The notes: generated from the sequence alone by a model not told the origin. Counted from the first letter of the stretch, positions 37,455 to 47,007 are shown. The stretch: 64,000 bases of DNA from Paracoccaceae bacterium (GCA_030750975.1 JASMHC010000001.1:287595-351594), one strand, 5' to 3'. A program made the numbers and translations.

Positions 37455-38312
37455 ATGAGCCCTGTCATCCGCGCTGCCTTTTGGATGAGCGGGGCTATTG
37501 TATCTTTTTCGTTAATGGCAGTTGCAGGGCGCGCCGTTGCCCTTGATCTCGATACGTTTGAGATCATGATGTACCGCAGCATTGTCGGCGTGGCGATTGT
37601 AACGGCTGTCGCCGCGACCACCGGCCATCTGGGCGACATCAAATTCCGGCGGCTGGGATTGCACTCGGTTCGGAATATCAGCCATTTTGCAGGCCAGAAT
37701 CTGTGGTTTTACGCCATAACGGTTTCGCCATTGGCCATGGTGTTCGCGCTGGAATTCACCTCGCCCCTATGGGCCATGTTCCTTGCGGTTTTCATCCTCG
37801 GAGAAAAGCTGAATTTGGTGAAAATCCTGTCGGCGCTGATCGGGTTTTCCGGCATTCTGATCATCGCCCGCCCGTTTGGCGGCGAAATTGAGTTCGGACT
37901 GATCATGGCGGCCCTTTCAGCGATTGGCTTTGCCGGCTCAGCCGTTTTCACGCGGCTTTTGACAAGAACCGAAAACATCACCTCTATCCTGTTTTTTCTG
38001 ACATTGATGCAGTTTCTTCTGGGCATCGCATTTTCCGGCTTTGACGGGGATATCGCATTGCCAACGGCGTCAAATCTGCCCTGGCTGGTTCTGATCGCCC
38101 TGTGCGGTCTGGTGGCGCATTTCTGCCTGACTACCGCCTTGTCCATTGCGCCTGCCGCGACGGTCATGCCAATCGACTTTGTCCGCCTGCCGGTGATCGC
38201 CTTTATCGGAATGATGTTCTATGCCGAGGCGCTTGATCCATGGGTTTTCCTTGGGGCGATCATCATTTTCGGCGCGAATTACTTCAATATTTGGCACGCC
38301 GCCCGCAGGTGA
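37455..38312 (+). CDS. EamA-family (DMT) transporter
   Basis: 285 residues with about ten membrane helices in two EamA repeats; motifs such as ALEFTSPLWAMFLAVFILGEKL and PIDFVRLPVIAFIGMMFYAEALD are typical. Drug/metabolite or amino-acid exporter of unknown substrate. GGTCAGGAC lies just before the ATG. Followed after 48 nt by a P-loop ATPase gene on the same strand. Confidence 0.9.
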   Translation: MSPVIRAAFWMSGAIVSFSLMAVAGRAVALDLDTFEIMMYRSIVGVAIVTAVAATTGHLGDIKFRRLGLHSVRNISHFAGQNLWFYAITVSPLAMVFALEFTSPLWAMFLAVFILGEKLNLVKILSALIGFSGILIIARPFGGEIEFGLIMAALSAIGFAGSAVFTRLLTRTENITSILFFLTLMQFLLGIAFSGFDGDIALPTASNLPWLVLIALCGLVAHFCLTTALSIAPAATVMPIDFVRLPVIAFIGMMFYAEALDPWVFLGAIIIFGANYFNIWHAARR

Positions 38313-38360
38313 GACAAAAACGAACTGGCGCAATCGTCAAAGCCGCAATACCTATAGGCT

Positions 38361-39218
38361 ATGATCTATCCAGATGCAGAAAGCTGGCGCAACGCCGCGC
38401 ATAAACGAGTGGTCCTGTTCGGCATGTCCGGGCTGGGGAAAACGCATGTGTCCAATATATTGCGGGCCAACGGGGACTGGTTTCACTATTCCGTCGATTA
38501 CCGGATCGGCACCCGGTATATGGGCGAACATATCGCGGACAGTTTCAAGCGCGAGGCGATGACCGTACCGTATTTGCGCAATCTGCTGATGAACAACTCG
38601 ATCTATATCGCGTCCAACATCACTTTCGACAATCTTGATCCGCTTTCGCATTACCTCGGCAAGCCGGGCGATCCGGCAAAAGGCGGTCTGCCGTTCGAAG
38701 AATATATGCGGCGGCAGGAATTGCACCGGCAATCCGAAATCGCATCGATGCTGGACACGGCCTATTTCATCGACCGTGCGCAAAACCTTTATGGCTATGA
38801 TCATTTCGTTTGCGACACGAGCGGATCGGTCTGCGAGGTTGTGGACCCTGCAAACCCCGAAGATCCGGTCCTTGCGGCCCTGTCATCCAACGCGCTGCTT
38901 GTGTGGATCGAAGGGTCCGAGGCCCATGCCGATGAACTGGCCCGCCGTTTCGACCGCGCCCCGAAACCGATGTATTATCAGGCCTCGTTTTTGAAAGACG
39001 CATGGTCGGAATATCTGAGCACAAAAGCGGCCGATCCTGAAACCGTTGATCCGGACGCTTTTGTGCGCTGGGCCTATTCCCGCGCACTTGCGCATCGGCA
39101 ACCACGCTACGAGGCGATGTCGAATTGGGGCGTCAAAGTCACGGCAGACGAAATGTCAAAGGTCAAATCTACCGAGGATTTCAACAGCTTGATCGCCTCG
39201 GCCCTTGAGAGACGCTAG
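38361..39218 (+). CDS. P-loop ATPase of unknown function
   Basis: 285 residues. A Walker A motif ([10 protein letters not shown]) lies near residue 24, close to the start, and the chain continues with [15 protein letters not shown] and a long helical region. The short P-loop protein recalls kinase-like or chaperone-like NTPases, but I recognise no named family. It is well formed, with coding character typical of its neighbours, and sits 41 nt upstream of metA. No signal or membrane helix. Confidence 0.7.
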   Translation: MIYPDAESWRNAAHKRVVLFGMSGLGKTHVSNILRANGDWFHYSVDYRIGTRYMGEHIADSFKREAMTVPYLRNLLMNNSIYIASNITFDNLDPLSHYLGKPGDPAKGGLPFEEYMRRQELHRQSEIASMLDTAYFIDRAQNLYGYDHFVCDTSGSVCEVVDPANPEDPVLAALSSNALLVWIEGSEAHADELARRFDRAPKPMYYQASFLKDAWSEYLSTKAADPETVDPDAFVRWAYSRALAHRQPRYEAMSNWGVKVTADEMSKVKSTEDFNSLIASALERR

Positions 39219-39259
39219 TCAAATCGTTATCTCAGGTCCTCAACACCAAGGAAAATGTT

Positions 39260-40186
39260 ATGCCTATTAAGATTCCGGCCAACCTGCCTGCCTATGACGT
39301 GCTGACGCACGAAGGCGTCATGGTGATGTCGGACGATCAGGCATCGCGTCAGGATATCCGCCCGTTGCGCATCGGCTTGCTGAATCTGATGCCGAAGAAA
39401 ATCCAGACCGAGAACCAGTTTGCCCGCCTGATCGGCGCAACTCCGTTACAGATCGAGCTGTCGTTGATCCGCATGTCAGACCACCAGACACGCAACACGG
39501 CGGCGGATCATATGCTTGAGTTTTACCGGCCCTTTTCAGAGATTGAGGCCAGCGGCGAAAGGTTCGACGGGCTGATCATTACCGGTGCCCCGATCGAGCA
39601 TCTGCCCTTCGAAGACGTCACTTATTGGGAAGAACTGACCCGCGTGTTCGAATGGACCCAAACCCATGTGTTTTCCACTTTCGGCGTGTGCTGGGGCGGC
39701 ATGGCGATGATCAACCATTTCCATGGTGTGAAAAAACACATGCTGCCGCACAAGGCTTTTGGCTGTTTCCGGCACCAGAATATCGCACCGGCATCGCCCT
39801 ATCTGCGTGGGTTTTCGGACGATTGTGTCATCCCGGTCAGCCGTTGGACGGAAATGCGCCAGGATGAAATCGACGAAAGGCCGGACCTGTCCACGTTGCT
39901 TTATTCGGATGATGTCGGCCCCTGTCTGGTGGAAGACCCAAGCCACCGTGCGCTTTATATCTTCAACCATTTTGAATATGACAGCGACACCCTGAAACAG
40001 GAATATGACCGCGATATTTCCGAAGGCACGCCGATCAATGTGCCGATGAATTATTATCCCGACGATGATCCGTCCCAGACACCTCAGAACCGCTGGCGCA
40101 GCCACGCGCATTTGCTTTATGGCAACTGGATCAACGAGATTTATCAGGGCACCCCGTTTGATCTTGCGGATATCGGGAAAACCTGA
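39260..40186 (+). CDS. metA: Homoserine O-acyltransferase MetA, acetyl-CoA type by key residue
   Basis: 308 residues. First committed step of methionine synthesis: acylation of homoserine. Catalytic cysteine C144 (FGVCWGG) and the family start [16 protein letters not shown] ([18 protein letters not shown]) are present. At the acyl-specificity position the chain reads GAPIEHL (Glu113), the glutamate associated with acetyl-CoA use; E. coli, which uses succinyl-CoA, has glycine there. AAGGAAA precedes the ATG. The last base is the first base of the next ATG (tetR). Confidence 0.94.
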   Translation: MPIKIPANLPAYDVLTHEGVMVMSDDQASRQDIRPLRIGLLNLMPKKIQTENQFARLIGATPLQIELSLIRMSDHQTRNTAADHMLEFYRPFSEIEASGERFDGLIITGAPIEHLPFEDVTYWEELTRVFEWTQTHVFSTFGVCWGGMAMINHFHGVKKHMLPHKAFGCFRHQNIAPASPYLRGFSDDCVIPVSRWTEMRQDEIDERPDLSTLLYSDDVGPCLVEDPSHRALYIFNHFEYDSDTLKQEYDRDISEGTPINVPMNYYPDDDPSQTPQNRWRSHAHLLYGNWINEIYQGTPFDLADIGKT

Positions 40187-40809
40187 TGGCCGAAAAGAAG
40201 CAAGGATACCACCACGGCAATCTGCGGCAGGCGCTGATCGATGCGGCCCTGCAACTGATCGAGAAAAAAGGACCGGGAGGTTTTGCGCTTTCCGAGGCGG
40301 CCAAGCAGGCAGGTGTCACACCCGCCGCCGTTTACCGCCATTTCTCGGGCCGTGATGATCTGATCGCCGAGGCCGCGCGGCAGGGCTATGAAATCTTTGC
40401 CGATGTGATGCAGTTTGCCTATGACAGCGGGCAACCTTCGGCCCTTGCGGCATTTGAAGCAACGGGCCGGGCTTATCTTGCCTTTGCACGGAAATACCCC
40501 GGTCATTACATCGCTATGTTCGAAAGCGGGATTTCCGTCAATCACACACCCGATTTGGCCCTGATCGCGGCAAAGGCGCGTGGCGTTTTGGAAAAAGCGG
40601 CAGATGATCTAAGCCAGCATATCCCACCGGAAAAGCGCCCGCCGGCGTCGATGTTCTCGGCCCATATCTGGGCGATGAGCCACGGCGTGGTCGAACTTTA
40701 CGCCCGAAACTCGCCCGGAACGCAAAGCCCGTTTGCACCGGAAGACCTTTTGGAAAGTGGCATTGGCGTTTATCTGAGAGGCCTTGGGTTGATCCGCCCT
40801 GACGACTGA
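40186..40809 (+). CDS. TetR-family regulator with WHG domain
   Basis: 207 residues: N-terminal TetR helix-turn-helix (GFALSEAAKQAGVTPAAVYRHF) and a C-terminal ligand domain containing the WHG-like HIWAMSHGVVELY motif. Such proteins are usually repressors of a neighbouring operon. It starts one base before the metA stop ends and is followed immediately by an acyltransferase gene, so either may be a target. Ligand unknown. Confidence 0.9.
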   Translation: MAEKKQGYHHGNLRQALIDAALQLIEKKGPGGFALSEAAKQAGVTPAAVYRHFSGRDDLIAEAARQGYEIFADVMQFAYDSGQPSALAAFEATGRAYLAFARKYPGHYIAMFESGISVNHTPDLALIAAKARGVLEKAADDLSQHIPPEKRPPASMFSAHIWAMSHGVVELYARNSPGTQSPFAPEDLLESGIGVYLRGLGLIRPDD

Positions 40810-40810
40810 A

Positions 40811-41998
40811 ATGCAGAAAGACTATTTCGCCCCCGAGACCGGCAATACCGGGTTTATCGATCTTCTGAGGACGATTGGCATTCTTCAGGTCGTCTTGTTT
40901 CACGTCGTCCACGGCATTGTCCGCTTTGCCCCACAAAACAGTCTTGCCGAATTCACCGGTCGCATGCCGGGCGCGTTGAACTTTGCCTGGCAGGCCTATG
41001 GGGTGGACACGATCTTTCTGGTTTCCGCCTTTCTTCTTAGCTGGTCGCTGATCGCGGAAATTCACTCCAGCGGCCGGATTTCACTGAAACGCTTTTATCT
41101 TGGGCGGGTCGGACGGATACTGCCCGTGTATTATCTGGCATTGATCCTGTTTGCGATTGGGCAAGGGAGTTCGTGGCAGGAAATTCTGGCCACCGCGTTC
41201 TTTGTTACCTTTCTGTTTGATTTGACGAATGTGGTGCCGGTGGGGTGGTCGATGGAGGTGATGATCCTTTATTTCATCGCGCTGCCTTTCATCATTTCGG
41301 CGCTGCACCGCATGGGGCGGCCTTTGCTTTGGCTGTCGCTTGCTATCGTCATCATCGCGGTTTGGCGATATGTCTATTTGGTGCAGACCTCGCCCAGTCC
41401 CGCGCATATTTTCCTTGTCTCATTGTCTGAGCGCACCGCCACGCCCGCGATGGACGCGCTGTATTTCCAGCCATGGTTTCGCCTTCCAGCGTTTCTGATG
41501 GGCACGCTTGCGGCGTATCTGCTTGGATCAGGCTTGCTGAAAACCGCAAGCTGGCCCGCAATGGCTTCGGCGTTCGGCGTTATTGCGGTGCTGTGGTTGC
41601 CGGTTCAGAATGAAGCCAGTTGGGCCTATACTTACCTGCCAAGCTGGGTTTGGGTGCTGTATTGGGCCGCCGCGCCCGTGGTCTTTGCACGGGCGCTCGC
41701 AATCATCATGATCTGGGGCCTTGAGCGCGGACTGCGTGTGCCCTGGCGATTGAAGGGGCCTTGGGTGGCATTCTCGCAAATGATTTTTCCGGTTTACCTG
41801 TTTCACATGCCGTTCCTGATCGTCGGCGCATTGGTCGCGTTCGGCGGATCAAACGTGGCACTGCTGGCCGATGCCACATCCGTGCATGTGGTGATTACAT
41901 TCGCGGTAACAGCTTTGGTCACTCTGGCCTTTGCATGGCCCATTGACCGGTATATCGAACGCCCCATTCGGGCGCGGATCAAACAATATCTGGGTTAA
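40811..41998 (+). CDS. Acyltransferase 3 family membrane protein
   Basis: 395 residues with about ten membrane helices. The active-site histidine lies in LQVVLFHVVHGI near residue 35 and the RFYLGRVGRILPVYYL arginine motif follows, as in integral membrane acyltransferases that modify O-antigen, exopolysaccharide or lipid A. Substrate unknown. It follows the tetR stop by a few bases; its 3' end overlaps the convergent glycosyltransferase by 20 nt. Confidence 0.87.
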   Translation: MQKDYFAPETGNTGFIDLLRTIGILQVVLFHVVHGIVRFAPQNSLAEFTGRMPGALNFAWQAYGVDTIFLVSAFLLSWSLIAEIHSSGRISLKRFYLGRVGRILPVYYLALILFAIGQGSSWQEILATAFFVTFLFDLTNVVPVGWSMEVMILYFIALPFIISALHRMGRPLLWLSLAIVIIAVWRYVYLVQTSPSPAHIFLVSLSERTATPAMDALYFQPWFRLPAFLMGTLAAYLLGSGLLKTASWPAMASAFGVIAVLWLPVQNEASWAYTYLPSWVWVLYWAAAPVVFARALAIIMIWGLERGLRVPWRLKGPWVAFSQMIFPVYLFHMPFLIVGALVAFGGSNVALLADATSVHVVITFAVTALVTLAFAWPIDRYIERPIRARIKQYLG

Positions 41999-43175
41999 GC
42001 TGGTAGCCCAGTATAGAGCCCATGGCCTGATACCACGACATGGTAGAGCTTTCGATCTTGCGTAGTCCGGCATCGGTGGCCGCAAGGGCCAGTTTATACC
42101 GTTCGGGATCGTTGACCAATGCGCCGATTTTTAGCGCCATATCGGCAGCATCATCTGCGCGGAAAACCAAATCCGCATGATCGAAATACTCACGCGCCGG
42201 CACGACCGAGCTATTCAGGGTCGGGGCACCATAAACGGCCGCCTCGATGGGGACCGTGGCTAAGCCTTCGTTAAAGCGCGTTGTGGTTGGGCAAATGACA
42301 AGATCCGCCTTGAGATAATGCTCAATCACCTCGGCGCTGTCGCTTGGCCCCAGCAGGCTTACACGATCCGGGAACCTTTGATTGACATGATCCCTAAGCG
42401 GTTCGAATGCAGCCCCCCCGCCAACATAGGCGAGATGAAGATCGGGGTGCTTTGTGGCAAGCTGCTCAAACGCATTGACCAGATCAAACACGCCTTTTTC
42501 CGCAGTGATCCGGCCGACAAACAGAAGGTTGCGCACCCGGTCACGCGGGCGCGGATCAAAGGGAAGACGCATGACAGAAGGAACCTGAACCCGAGTTTCG
42601 AAATCCGGCCTGGGGACAAGGGCCTTGATCTGCCGCTCCATCTCGGGCGATACGCAAACTGCGCCGAAAGCCCGGTTGAAAGAGCGGCGCAAAAGGGCCA
42701 GCGAAATCTGTTTCTTCAAGCCCTTCGGCGTCGAAAACGGCTGCCAATAGGTGTTGTGAAGTGCCAGCACAACATCCATGTCGCGCGGCATCATTCCGGC
42801 AAAAATACCGTGAAGATAAGATGTAAAGATCACAGCGTCCGCTTCGAACTCAATCAAGGCCCGGCGGATTTTGCGGAAATAGGCGTATTCGTTGCGAAAA
42901 TATCCAAGCCGACCGTTGTAATTGTGGTTTTTGGCAATGCGCTTGAAATGCAACCAGTCATGGTGGGATGCATCTCCGCCGGTTTCACAGATCACAAGCG
43001 CCTGCAATCCGGTGTCGCGCGCCAAGTCATAGAACTGACCGGAATAGGTTTTCTTGGGGATCGAAGGATCTTCCCTGCCCCGTCGCCAATGGGCATAAGT
43101 GCCATAAGCGTCGCCGGGTCCGTGAATGAATGCCACGCGCTTATGCTTCAACTTGCCCTCGCCTTCCTTAACCAT
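41979..43175 (-). CDS. Glycosyltransferase family 4 protein
   Basis: 398 residues in a GT-B fold. The C-terminal donor domain contains LLFVGRITAEKGVFDLV, VGGGAAFEPL and the retaining-GT4 E-x7-E region FNEGLATVPIEAAVYGAP. Likely transfers a sugar to an envelope polysaccharide or glycolipid; acceptor and sugar unknown. The neighbouring membrane acyltransferase, convergent with it, may decorate the same polymer. Confidence 0.88.
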   Translation of the reverse strand: MVKEGEGKLKHKRVAFIHGPGDAYGTYAHWRRGREDPSIPKKTYSGQFYDLARDTGLQALVICETGGDASHHDWLHFKRIAKNHNYNGRLGYFRNEYAYFRKIRRALIEFEADAVIFTSYLHGIFAGMMPRDMDVVLALHNTYWQPFSTPKGLKKQISLALLRRSFNRAFGAVCVSPEMERQIKALVPRPDFETRVQVPSVMRLPFDPRPRDRVRNLLFVGRITAEKGVFDLVNAFEQLATKHPDLHLAYVGGGAAFEPLRDHVNQRFPDRVSLLGPSDSAEVIEHYLKADLVICPTTTRFNEGLATVPIEAAVYGAPTLNSSVVPAREYFDHADLVFRADDAADMALKIGALVNDPERYKLALAATDAGLRKIESSTMSWYQAMGSILGYQLNPDIV

Positions 43176-43207
43176 CGTTTGTCACAGTATAAGCGTGGGC
43201 AAAAAAA

Positions 43208-43235
43208 GAAAGGCAGAGGTGCCCCTCTGCCTTTC
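43208..43235 (-). terminator. Terminator of rplM-rpsI
   Basis: GAAAGGCAGAGG and its complement, with a 4-nt loop, are followed on the minus strand by a run of seven Ts. A strong intrinsic terminator between rpsI and the downstream glycosyltransferase. Confidence 0.85.
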
Positions 43236-43257
43236 AAAAAAGCAATGATGCGAAAGA

Positions 43258-43746
43258 TTAACGCTTCGAGAACTGGAACGAACGACGCGCTTTGCGGCGG
43301 CCGAACTTTTTCCGTTCAACGACACGGCTATCGCGGGTCAGGAAGCCTGCGGCTTTCAAGGCACCGCGCAAGCTGGGATCGTAAAGCTGTAGAGCCTTCG
43401 AAATACCGTGCTTGACCGCACCGGCCTGACCGGACAGGCCGCCACCCTTGACGGTTGCCATGACGTCAAACTGGTCTTCGACACCGGCAACCTGGAACGG
43501 CTGGCGCAGGATCATCTGCAAAACCGGACGGGCGAAATAGGTGTTCAGCTCTTTGCCATTCACAGTGACCTTGCCGGAACCCGGCTTGATCCAGACGCGG
43601 GCAACGGCGTCTTTACGCTTGCCGGTGGCATAAGAGCGGCCCAATTCGTCACGAACGGGTTCACGCGGGGTTTCTTCGATTGCGACAACGGCTTCGTCAC
43701 CAGCAACGGCACCCAGTTCTTCGAGCGAGTTGATTTGATCAGACAT
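43258..43746 (-). CDS. rpsI: 30S ribosomal protein S9
   Basis: 162 residues, somewhat longer than E. coli S9 because of an acidic N-terminal extension of about 30 residues, as in other Rhodobacterales. Core motifs [29 protein letters not shown] and the basic end [17 protein letters not shown] are intact. It follows rplM by 3 nt and shares its promoter. Confidence 0.97.
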   Translation of the reverse strand: MSDQINSLEELGAVAGDEAVVAIEETPREPVRDELGRSYATGKRKDAVARVWIKPGSGKVTVNGKELNTYFARPVLQMILRQPFQVAGVEDQFDVMATVKGGGLSGQAGAVKHGISKALQLYDPSLRGALKAAGFLTRDSRVVERKKFGRRKARRSFQFSKR

Positions 43747-43749
43747 GTC

Positions 43750-44211
43750 TTAGCTCCGGGTGTTTTTCGGGTTCTTGGACTTCACGTCGATGACTTCCGG
43801 CTGCTGAGCTTCATGCGGGTGCTCGGCACCGGCATAAACGCGCAGGTTGGTCATCAGCTGACGCGACAGGCGGTTGCCCGGCAGCATGCGCTTGACAGCT
43901 GCGGTGACAACACGCTCGGGGTGTTCACCATCCAGCAATTGTTCCGCCGTGCGGAATTTGATGCCACCCGGATGGCCAGTATGCCAATAGTAACGCTTGT
44001 CCGAGCGTTTCTTACCGGTCATCTGGATTTTGTCGGCGTTGATGATGATGACATTGTCACCCATGTCCATATGGGGGGTGAACGATGCTTTGTGCTTGCC
44101 ACGCAGGCGCATGGCGACGATCGAGGCAAGACGGCCGAGAACAACGCCTTCGGCGTCGATCACGATCCATTTCTTGTCGATGTCTGCTGGTGTAGCAGAA
44201 AAGGTTTTCAT
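43750..44211 (-). CDS. rplM: 50S ribosomal protein L13
   Basis: 153 residues from the ATG at 44211, which gives the standard L13 start [14 protein letters not shown]; a longer frame upstream to 44253 adds 14 residues unlike L13. Motifs [26 protein letters not shown] and [12 protein letters not shown] are present. Co-transcribed with rpsI from the promoter at 44277-44304. Confidence 0.97.
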   Translation of the reverse strand: MKTFSATPADIDKKWIVIDAEGVVLGRLASIVAMRLRGKHKASFTPHMDMGDNVIIINADKIQMTGKKRSDKRYYWHTGHPGGIKFRTAEQLLDGEHPERVVTAAVKRMLPGNRLSRQLMTNLRVYAGAEHPHEAQQPEVIDVKSKNPKNTRS

Positions 44212-44276
44212 GGTGGGAAACCCCTGGATTTGAATGTGGCACACGCAGGACATTGCCCGCGATAGGCGATTGCGGC

Positions 44277-44304
44277 GTTATAGACCTGTCAATTTTAACG
44301 TCAA
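44277..44304 (-). promoter_or_regulatory. Promoter of rplM-rpsI
   Basis: On the minus strand TTGACG (-35, 44304-44299) and TATAAC (-10, 44282-44277) are 16 nt apart, about 65 nt before the rplM ATG. Close to the housekeeping consensus. Confidence 0.65.
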
Positions 44305-44684
44305 GCGCAATAAGTTTGAAATATCACTGCAATATCAATGGTTTGAATATTGGGTAATATTTTACCCCATAATTTGAGCCGGTATTTTGGCTGATTTATG
44401 TGCCGTGGCGCGTTTTTGATACTCGAGCCAGAAACAAGATACGATTTATCAGATAACCATACACTTGTCTCATCGATGGTCCGTAACTCAAAGAAATTCT
44501 CAGATCAGAGGGTGGTGTCCGATATCCTGGATCAAATCCAAATGCGATTGTGCCAATGGCCGAATAACGGTATACATTTGCACACATTCGCGTTCAAAAG
44601 CCCTTGAAAAACAACAATATTCAAACACCCCTGCGCAAATCGCGAAACAATGCCTTTTGACGTCGAAAATACGAATTTTGGCTG
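44305..44684. other. AT-rich stretch with no supported gene
   Basis: About 380 bp, distinctly richer in A and T than its surroundings. Two short open frames exist (44398-44607 plus, 44396-44587 minus), but they lie on each other's strand, have no ribosome binding sites and resemble no family. I see nothing else in it except the upstream side of the rplM promoter. Confidence 0.5.
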
Positions 44685-44790
44685 TTGACGGGGGTAGTTT
44701 TTGGTTCTAGCGTCCGTCGCAATGAATAAGTCGGCCAGTCCGACGGGGAGAGAAATGTGGAAAAGGCCGCGCCACCGCGGTCTTTTTCAT
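44685..44790 (+). ncRNA. Candidate small RNA or transcribed leader with its own promoter and terminator
   Basis: TTGACG (44685-44690) and TAGCGT (44708-44713) are 17 nt apart and form a housekeeping-type promoter. The predicted transcript, starting near 44720, has a hairpin GTCGG-CCAGT-CCGAC (730-743), which competes with a CCGTCG/CGACGG pairing, and ends in a strong stem GAAAAGGCCGCG / CGCGGTCTTTTTC (44760-44788) with a T-run. Length would be about 70 nt. I know no matching RNA family. It could also be an attenuator upstream of ialB. Confidence 0.45.
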
Positions 44791-44862
44791 TTTCCGAACC
44801 CGGTCAGCGCTGTCCTGCCGAAAAGTTTGATCCGGCCTGACAGTCCCTATTGGCCGTGGTAA
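44755..44862 (+). CDS. Possible 35-residue leader peptide overlapping the terminator hairpin
   Basis: GGGGAG stands 4 nt before an ATG at 44755, a good ribosome binding site. The frame encodes 35 residues, rich in Trp, Pro and Arg (MWKRPRHRGLFHF at the start, PYWPW at the end), and the terminator stem lies inside its first codons. Such an arrangement would allow translation to control termination, but nothing else supports it as a gene. Confidence 0.2.
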   Translation: MWKRPRHRGLFHFPNPVSAVLPKSLIRPDSPYWPW

Positions 44863-44898
44863 AAGCAAAAAACAAAGACGTGTCGACAGGCAAACCAA

Positions 44899-45477
44899 AT
44901 GAAAAAACTTCTTACCATTCTGGCAGCAATTACCGCCACGGCCTTCGCCTCGCCTTCCATGGCGCAAGAAGCCTTGGCAGATGTCACTCAGACCGAGGCT
45001 TATGCCGGACTGGCTGACGGATCGTTTTACTTCAAAGCTGAATATGGCGACTGGCGGCTTCGCTGCACCAAGATCAGCGGAGAAACCGACCCCTGCCAGA
45101 TGTTCCAGTTGATCAAGGACAGCACGGGCGGGGCGGTTGCACAGGTGTTGATCAACGAGATCACATCCAGCGAGACCTTCGCCGTCGCGGGGGCGACCAT
45201 CATCGTTCCGCTGGAAACGGCCCTCACCGAAGATTTTCTCATGCAGATCGATGACCATCCGCCGAAGGCCTATCCTTATGCCTATTGTTCGTCGGTCGGA
45301 TGTTTTGTGCGTCTGGGCTTCACGCCGGTTGATCTGAATTGGCTGAAATCCGGTCAAATCGCCAAGCTTGCCACCGTGCCTTACCGCAATCCCGAAACGC
45401 GCCGGGTTCTGCCAATGTCTCTGAACGGCTTTACCGCGGCCTATGATGCCCTGCTTGACGCCAATATGGAAAACTAG
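44899..45477 (+). CDS. Invasion-associated locus B (IalB) family protein
   Basis: 192 residues with a cleavable signal peptide (cut near SMA-QE, about residue 22). The mature part has the IalB pattern: YGDWRLRCTK, then paired cysteines (CTKISGETDPC, YCSSVGCFVRL) and a beta-rich end. Periplasmic or surface protein; in Bartonella the family helps cell entry, but it is common in free-living alphaproteobacteria where the role is unknown. A terminator hairpin follows the stop. Confidence 0.88.
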   Translation: MKKLLTILAAITATAFASPSMAQEALADVTQTEAYAGLADGSFYFKAEYGDWRLRCTKISGETDPCQMFQLIKDSTGGAVAQVLINEITSSETFAVAGATIIVPLETALTEDFLMQIDDHPPKAYPYAYCSSVGCFVRLGFTPVDLNWLKSGQIAKLATVPYRNPETRRVLPMSLNGFTAAYDALLDANMEN

Positions 45478-45483
45478 GGCGTA

Positions 45484-45514
45484 TGGGCGTCTCAACGAAA
45501 TGTTGAAACGCCCT
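45484..45514. terminator. Terminator between ialB and the ketoacyl synthase gene
   Basis: GGGCGT-CTCAAC and GTTGA-AACGCCC form a long hairpin just after the ialB stop and over the stop of the convergent gene, so it may serve both. Confidence 0.65.
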
Positions 45515-46721
45515 AAACCTTACGAAGCGCAAGGACAGCGTTCAGCCCTCCGAAGGCAAATGCATTCGAAAGGGCGACGCTTACATTTGCCTCGCGTGCC
45601 TCGTTTGGCACGACATCCAGCGCGCAATCTGGATCAGGCTCTTCATAGCCGATCGTTGGCGCCACCACCCCGTCGCGCAGCGCCATGATGCAGGCCAAAA
45701 GTTCAACCGCTCCGGTGCCACCAATCAGATGACCGTGCATGGATTTGGTTGACGAAATCATAAGCTTGTCCGCATGCGCCCCAAATACATCCGCAACAGC
45801 CGCGCTTTCGGTTCGGTCATTGGCGGCAGTTCCGGTGCCGTGGGCATTGATATAGCCAACTTCGCTGCCGTTCAGCTTTGCATCCCGCAAAGCGCCTTTG
45901 ATGGCTCTTGCGGCCCCTTGCTTTGACGGCATCACGATATCCGCCGCGTCCGAGGTCATCGCGAAGCCCACGACTTCGGCCAGAATCTCAGCTCCACGCG
46001 ATTTGGCGTGCTCGAAGTCTTCGAAGACAAACACCCCTGCCCCTTCGCCCTGAACCATGCCATTGCGGTTGGCGCTGAACGGGCGGCAGGCATCACGCGA
46101 CATGACGCGCAACCCTTCCCATGCTTTGACCCCGCCAAAGCACAGCATGCTTTCCGATCCACCGGCGATCATCACAGGTGACATTCCGCTTCTGACCATC
46201 TGAAACGCCTGCGCCATTGCATGGTTTGACGAAGCACAGGCGGTCGAAACCGTGAACGAGGGACCTTTTAGATTATAGGCCATACTGACATGGCTTGCGG
46301 CGGCATTGTTCATCAGTTTGGGCACGACAAAGGGATGCACCCGGTTTTTGCCGTCTTCATAAACCGAGCGGTAATTGTCATCCCAGGTTGAAACACCCCC
46401 GCCGGCAGTGCCCAGAACCACCCCGGACTGCGCCGCCAGCTCGCCCGTAAAGGTCAGGCCGGATTGGGAAATGGCTTCTTGCGCGGCGAGCAACGTAAAT
46501 TGGGTGAACCGGTCGTAGAGCGAAATTTGCTGGCGATTGAATTTTTCTTCGGGGTCATAGTCTTTGACCTGCCCGCCAATTCGGATCGACAGGCGTTCAA
46601 CATCCTGAAACTCAAGCGCGCCTATCCCGCAGCGCCCTTCGCGCATGGCTTCCAGCGTTTCAGGCACGTTCTTTCCAAGCGCGTTGATCGTGCCCGCACC
46701 TGTTATGACAACCCGTTTCAC
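45513..46721 (-). CDS. Beta-ketoacyl-ACP synthase II-type condensing enzyme
   Basis: 402 residues, thiolase fold. Catalytic cysteine in VSTACASSNHAM and the two histidines in INAHGTGTAANDR and STKSMHGHLIGG are all present, so it is a complete elongating synthase. It overlaps a dedicated acyl carrier protein gene by 4 nt and follows lpxD, so it probably builds a special acyl chain, plausibly for lipid A, rather than bulk fatty acids. That role is inferred from context. Confidence 0.9.
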   Translation of the reverse strand: MKRVVITGAGTINALGKNVPETLEAMREGRCGIGALEFQDVERLSIRIGGQVKDYDPEEKFNRQQISLYDRFTQFTLLAAQEAISQSGLTFTGELAAQSGVVLGTAGGGVSTWDDNYRSVYEDGKNRVHPFVVPKLMNNAAASHVSMAYNLKGPSFTVSTACASSNHAMAQAFQMVRSGMSPVMIAGGSESMLCFGGVKAWEGLRVMSRDACRPFSANRNGMVQGEGAGVFVFEDFEHAKSRGAEILAEVVGFAMTSDAADIVMPSKQGAARAIKGALRDAKLNGSEVGYINAHGTGTAANDRTESAAVADVFGAHADKLMISSTKSMHGHLIGGTGAVELLACIMALRDGVVAPTIGYEEPDPDCALDVVPNEAREANVSVALSNAFAFGGLNAVLALRKV

Positions 46722-46975
46722 GACTGCGCCTTCACCAGGTCTTCGACAGCCTTGATGATCGATGCGACCGACGATATGTCAAAGTCGCTTTCGGTCGGAT
46801 CGTTGGCGTTGAAGGGGACTTGGATGTCAAAGGCTTCTTCTATGGCGAAGATGCTTTCCACAAGCCCAAGACTGTCAATGCCCAGGTCCTCAAGTGTGCT
46901 GTCCATAGTGACATCCGAAACGTCCAGCACCGCCTGTTCGGCGATGATCTCTACGATTCTGTCTTTGACGGTCAT
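46718..46975 (-). CDS. Acyl carrier protein, specialised
   Basis: 85 residues. The 4'-phosphopantetheine serine is in LGIDSLGLVES. The sequence after it (IFAIEEAFDIQVPFNAND) differs from housekeeping AcpP and is reminiscent of the AcpXL type that carries very-long-chain acyl groups for lipid A. The ATG at 46975 is preferred over a TTG at 46978 because AGGAGG is then 7 nt away. Sits between lpxD and a ketoacyl synthase on the same strand. Confidence 0.9.
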   Translation of the reverse strand: MTVKDRIVEIIAEQAVLDVSDVTMDSTLEDLGIDSLGLVESIFAIEEAFDIQVPFNANDPTESDFDISSVASIIKAVEDLVKAQS

Positions 46976-47007
46976 CAAGGAACCTCCTCGGCAAGCTTGC
47001 CGCTGAT

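Noticed and set aside
44396..44607. Two overlapping short frames in the AT-rich gap
   Set aside because: They are on opposite strands over the same bases, have no ribosome binding site and no recognisable composition.
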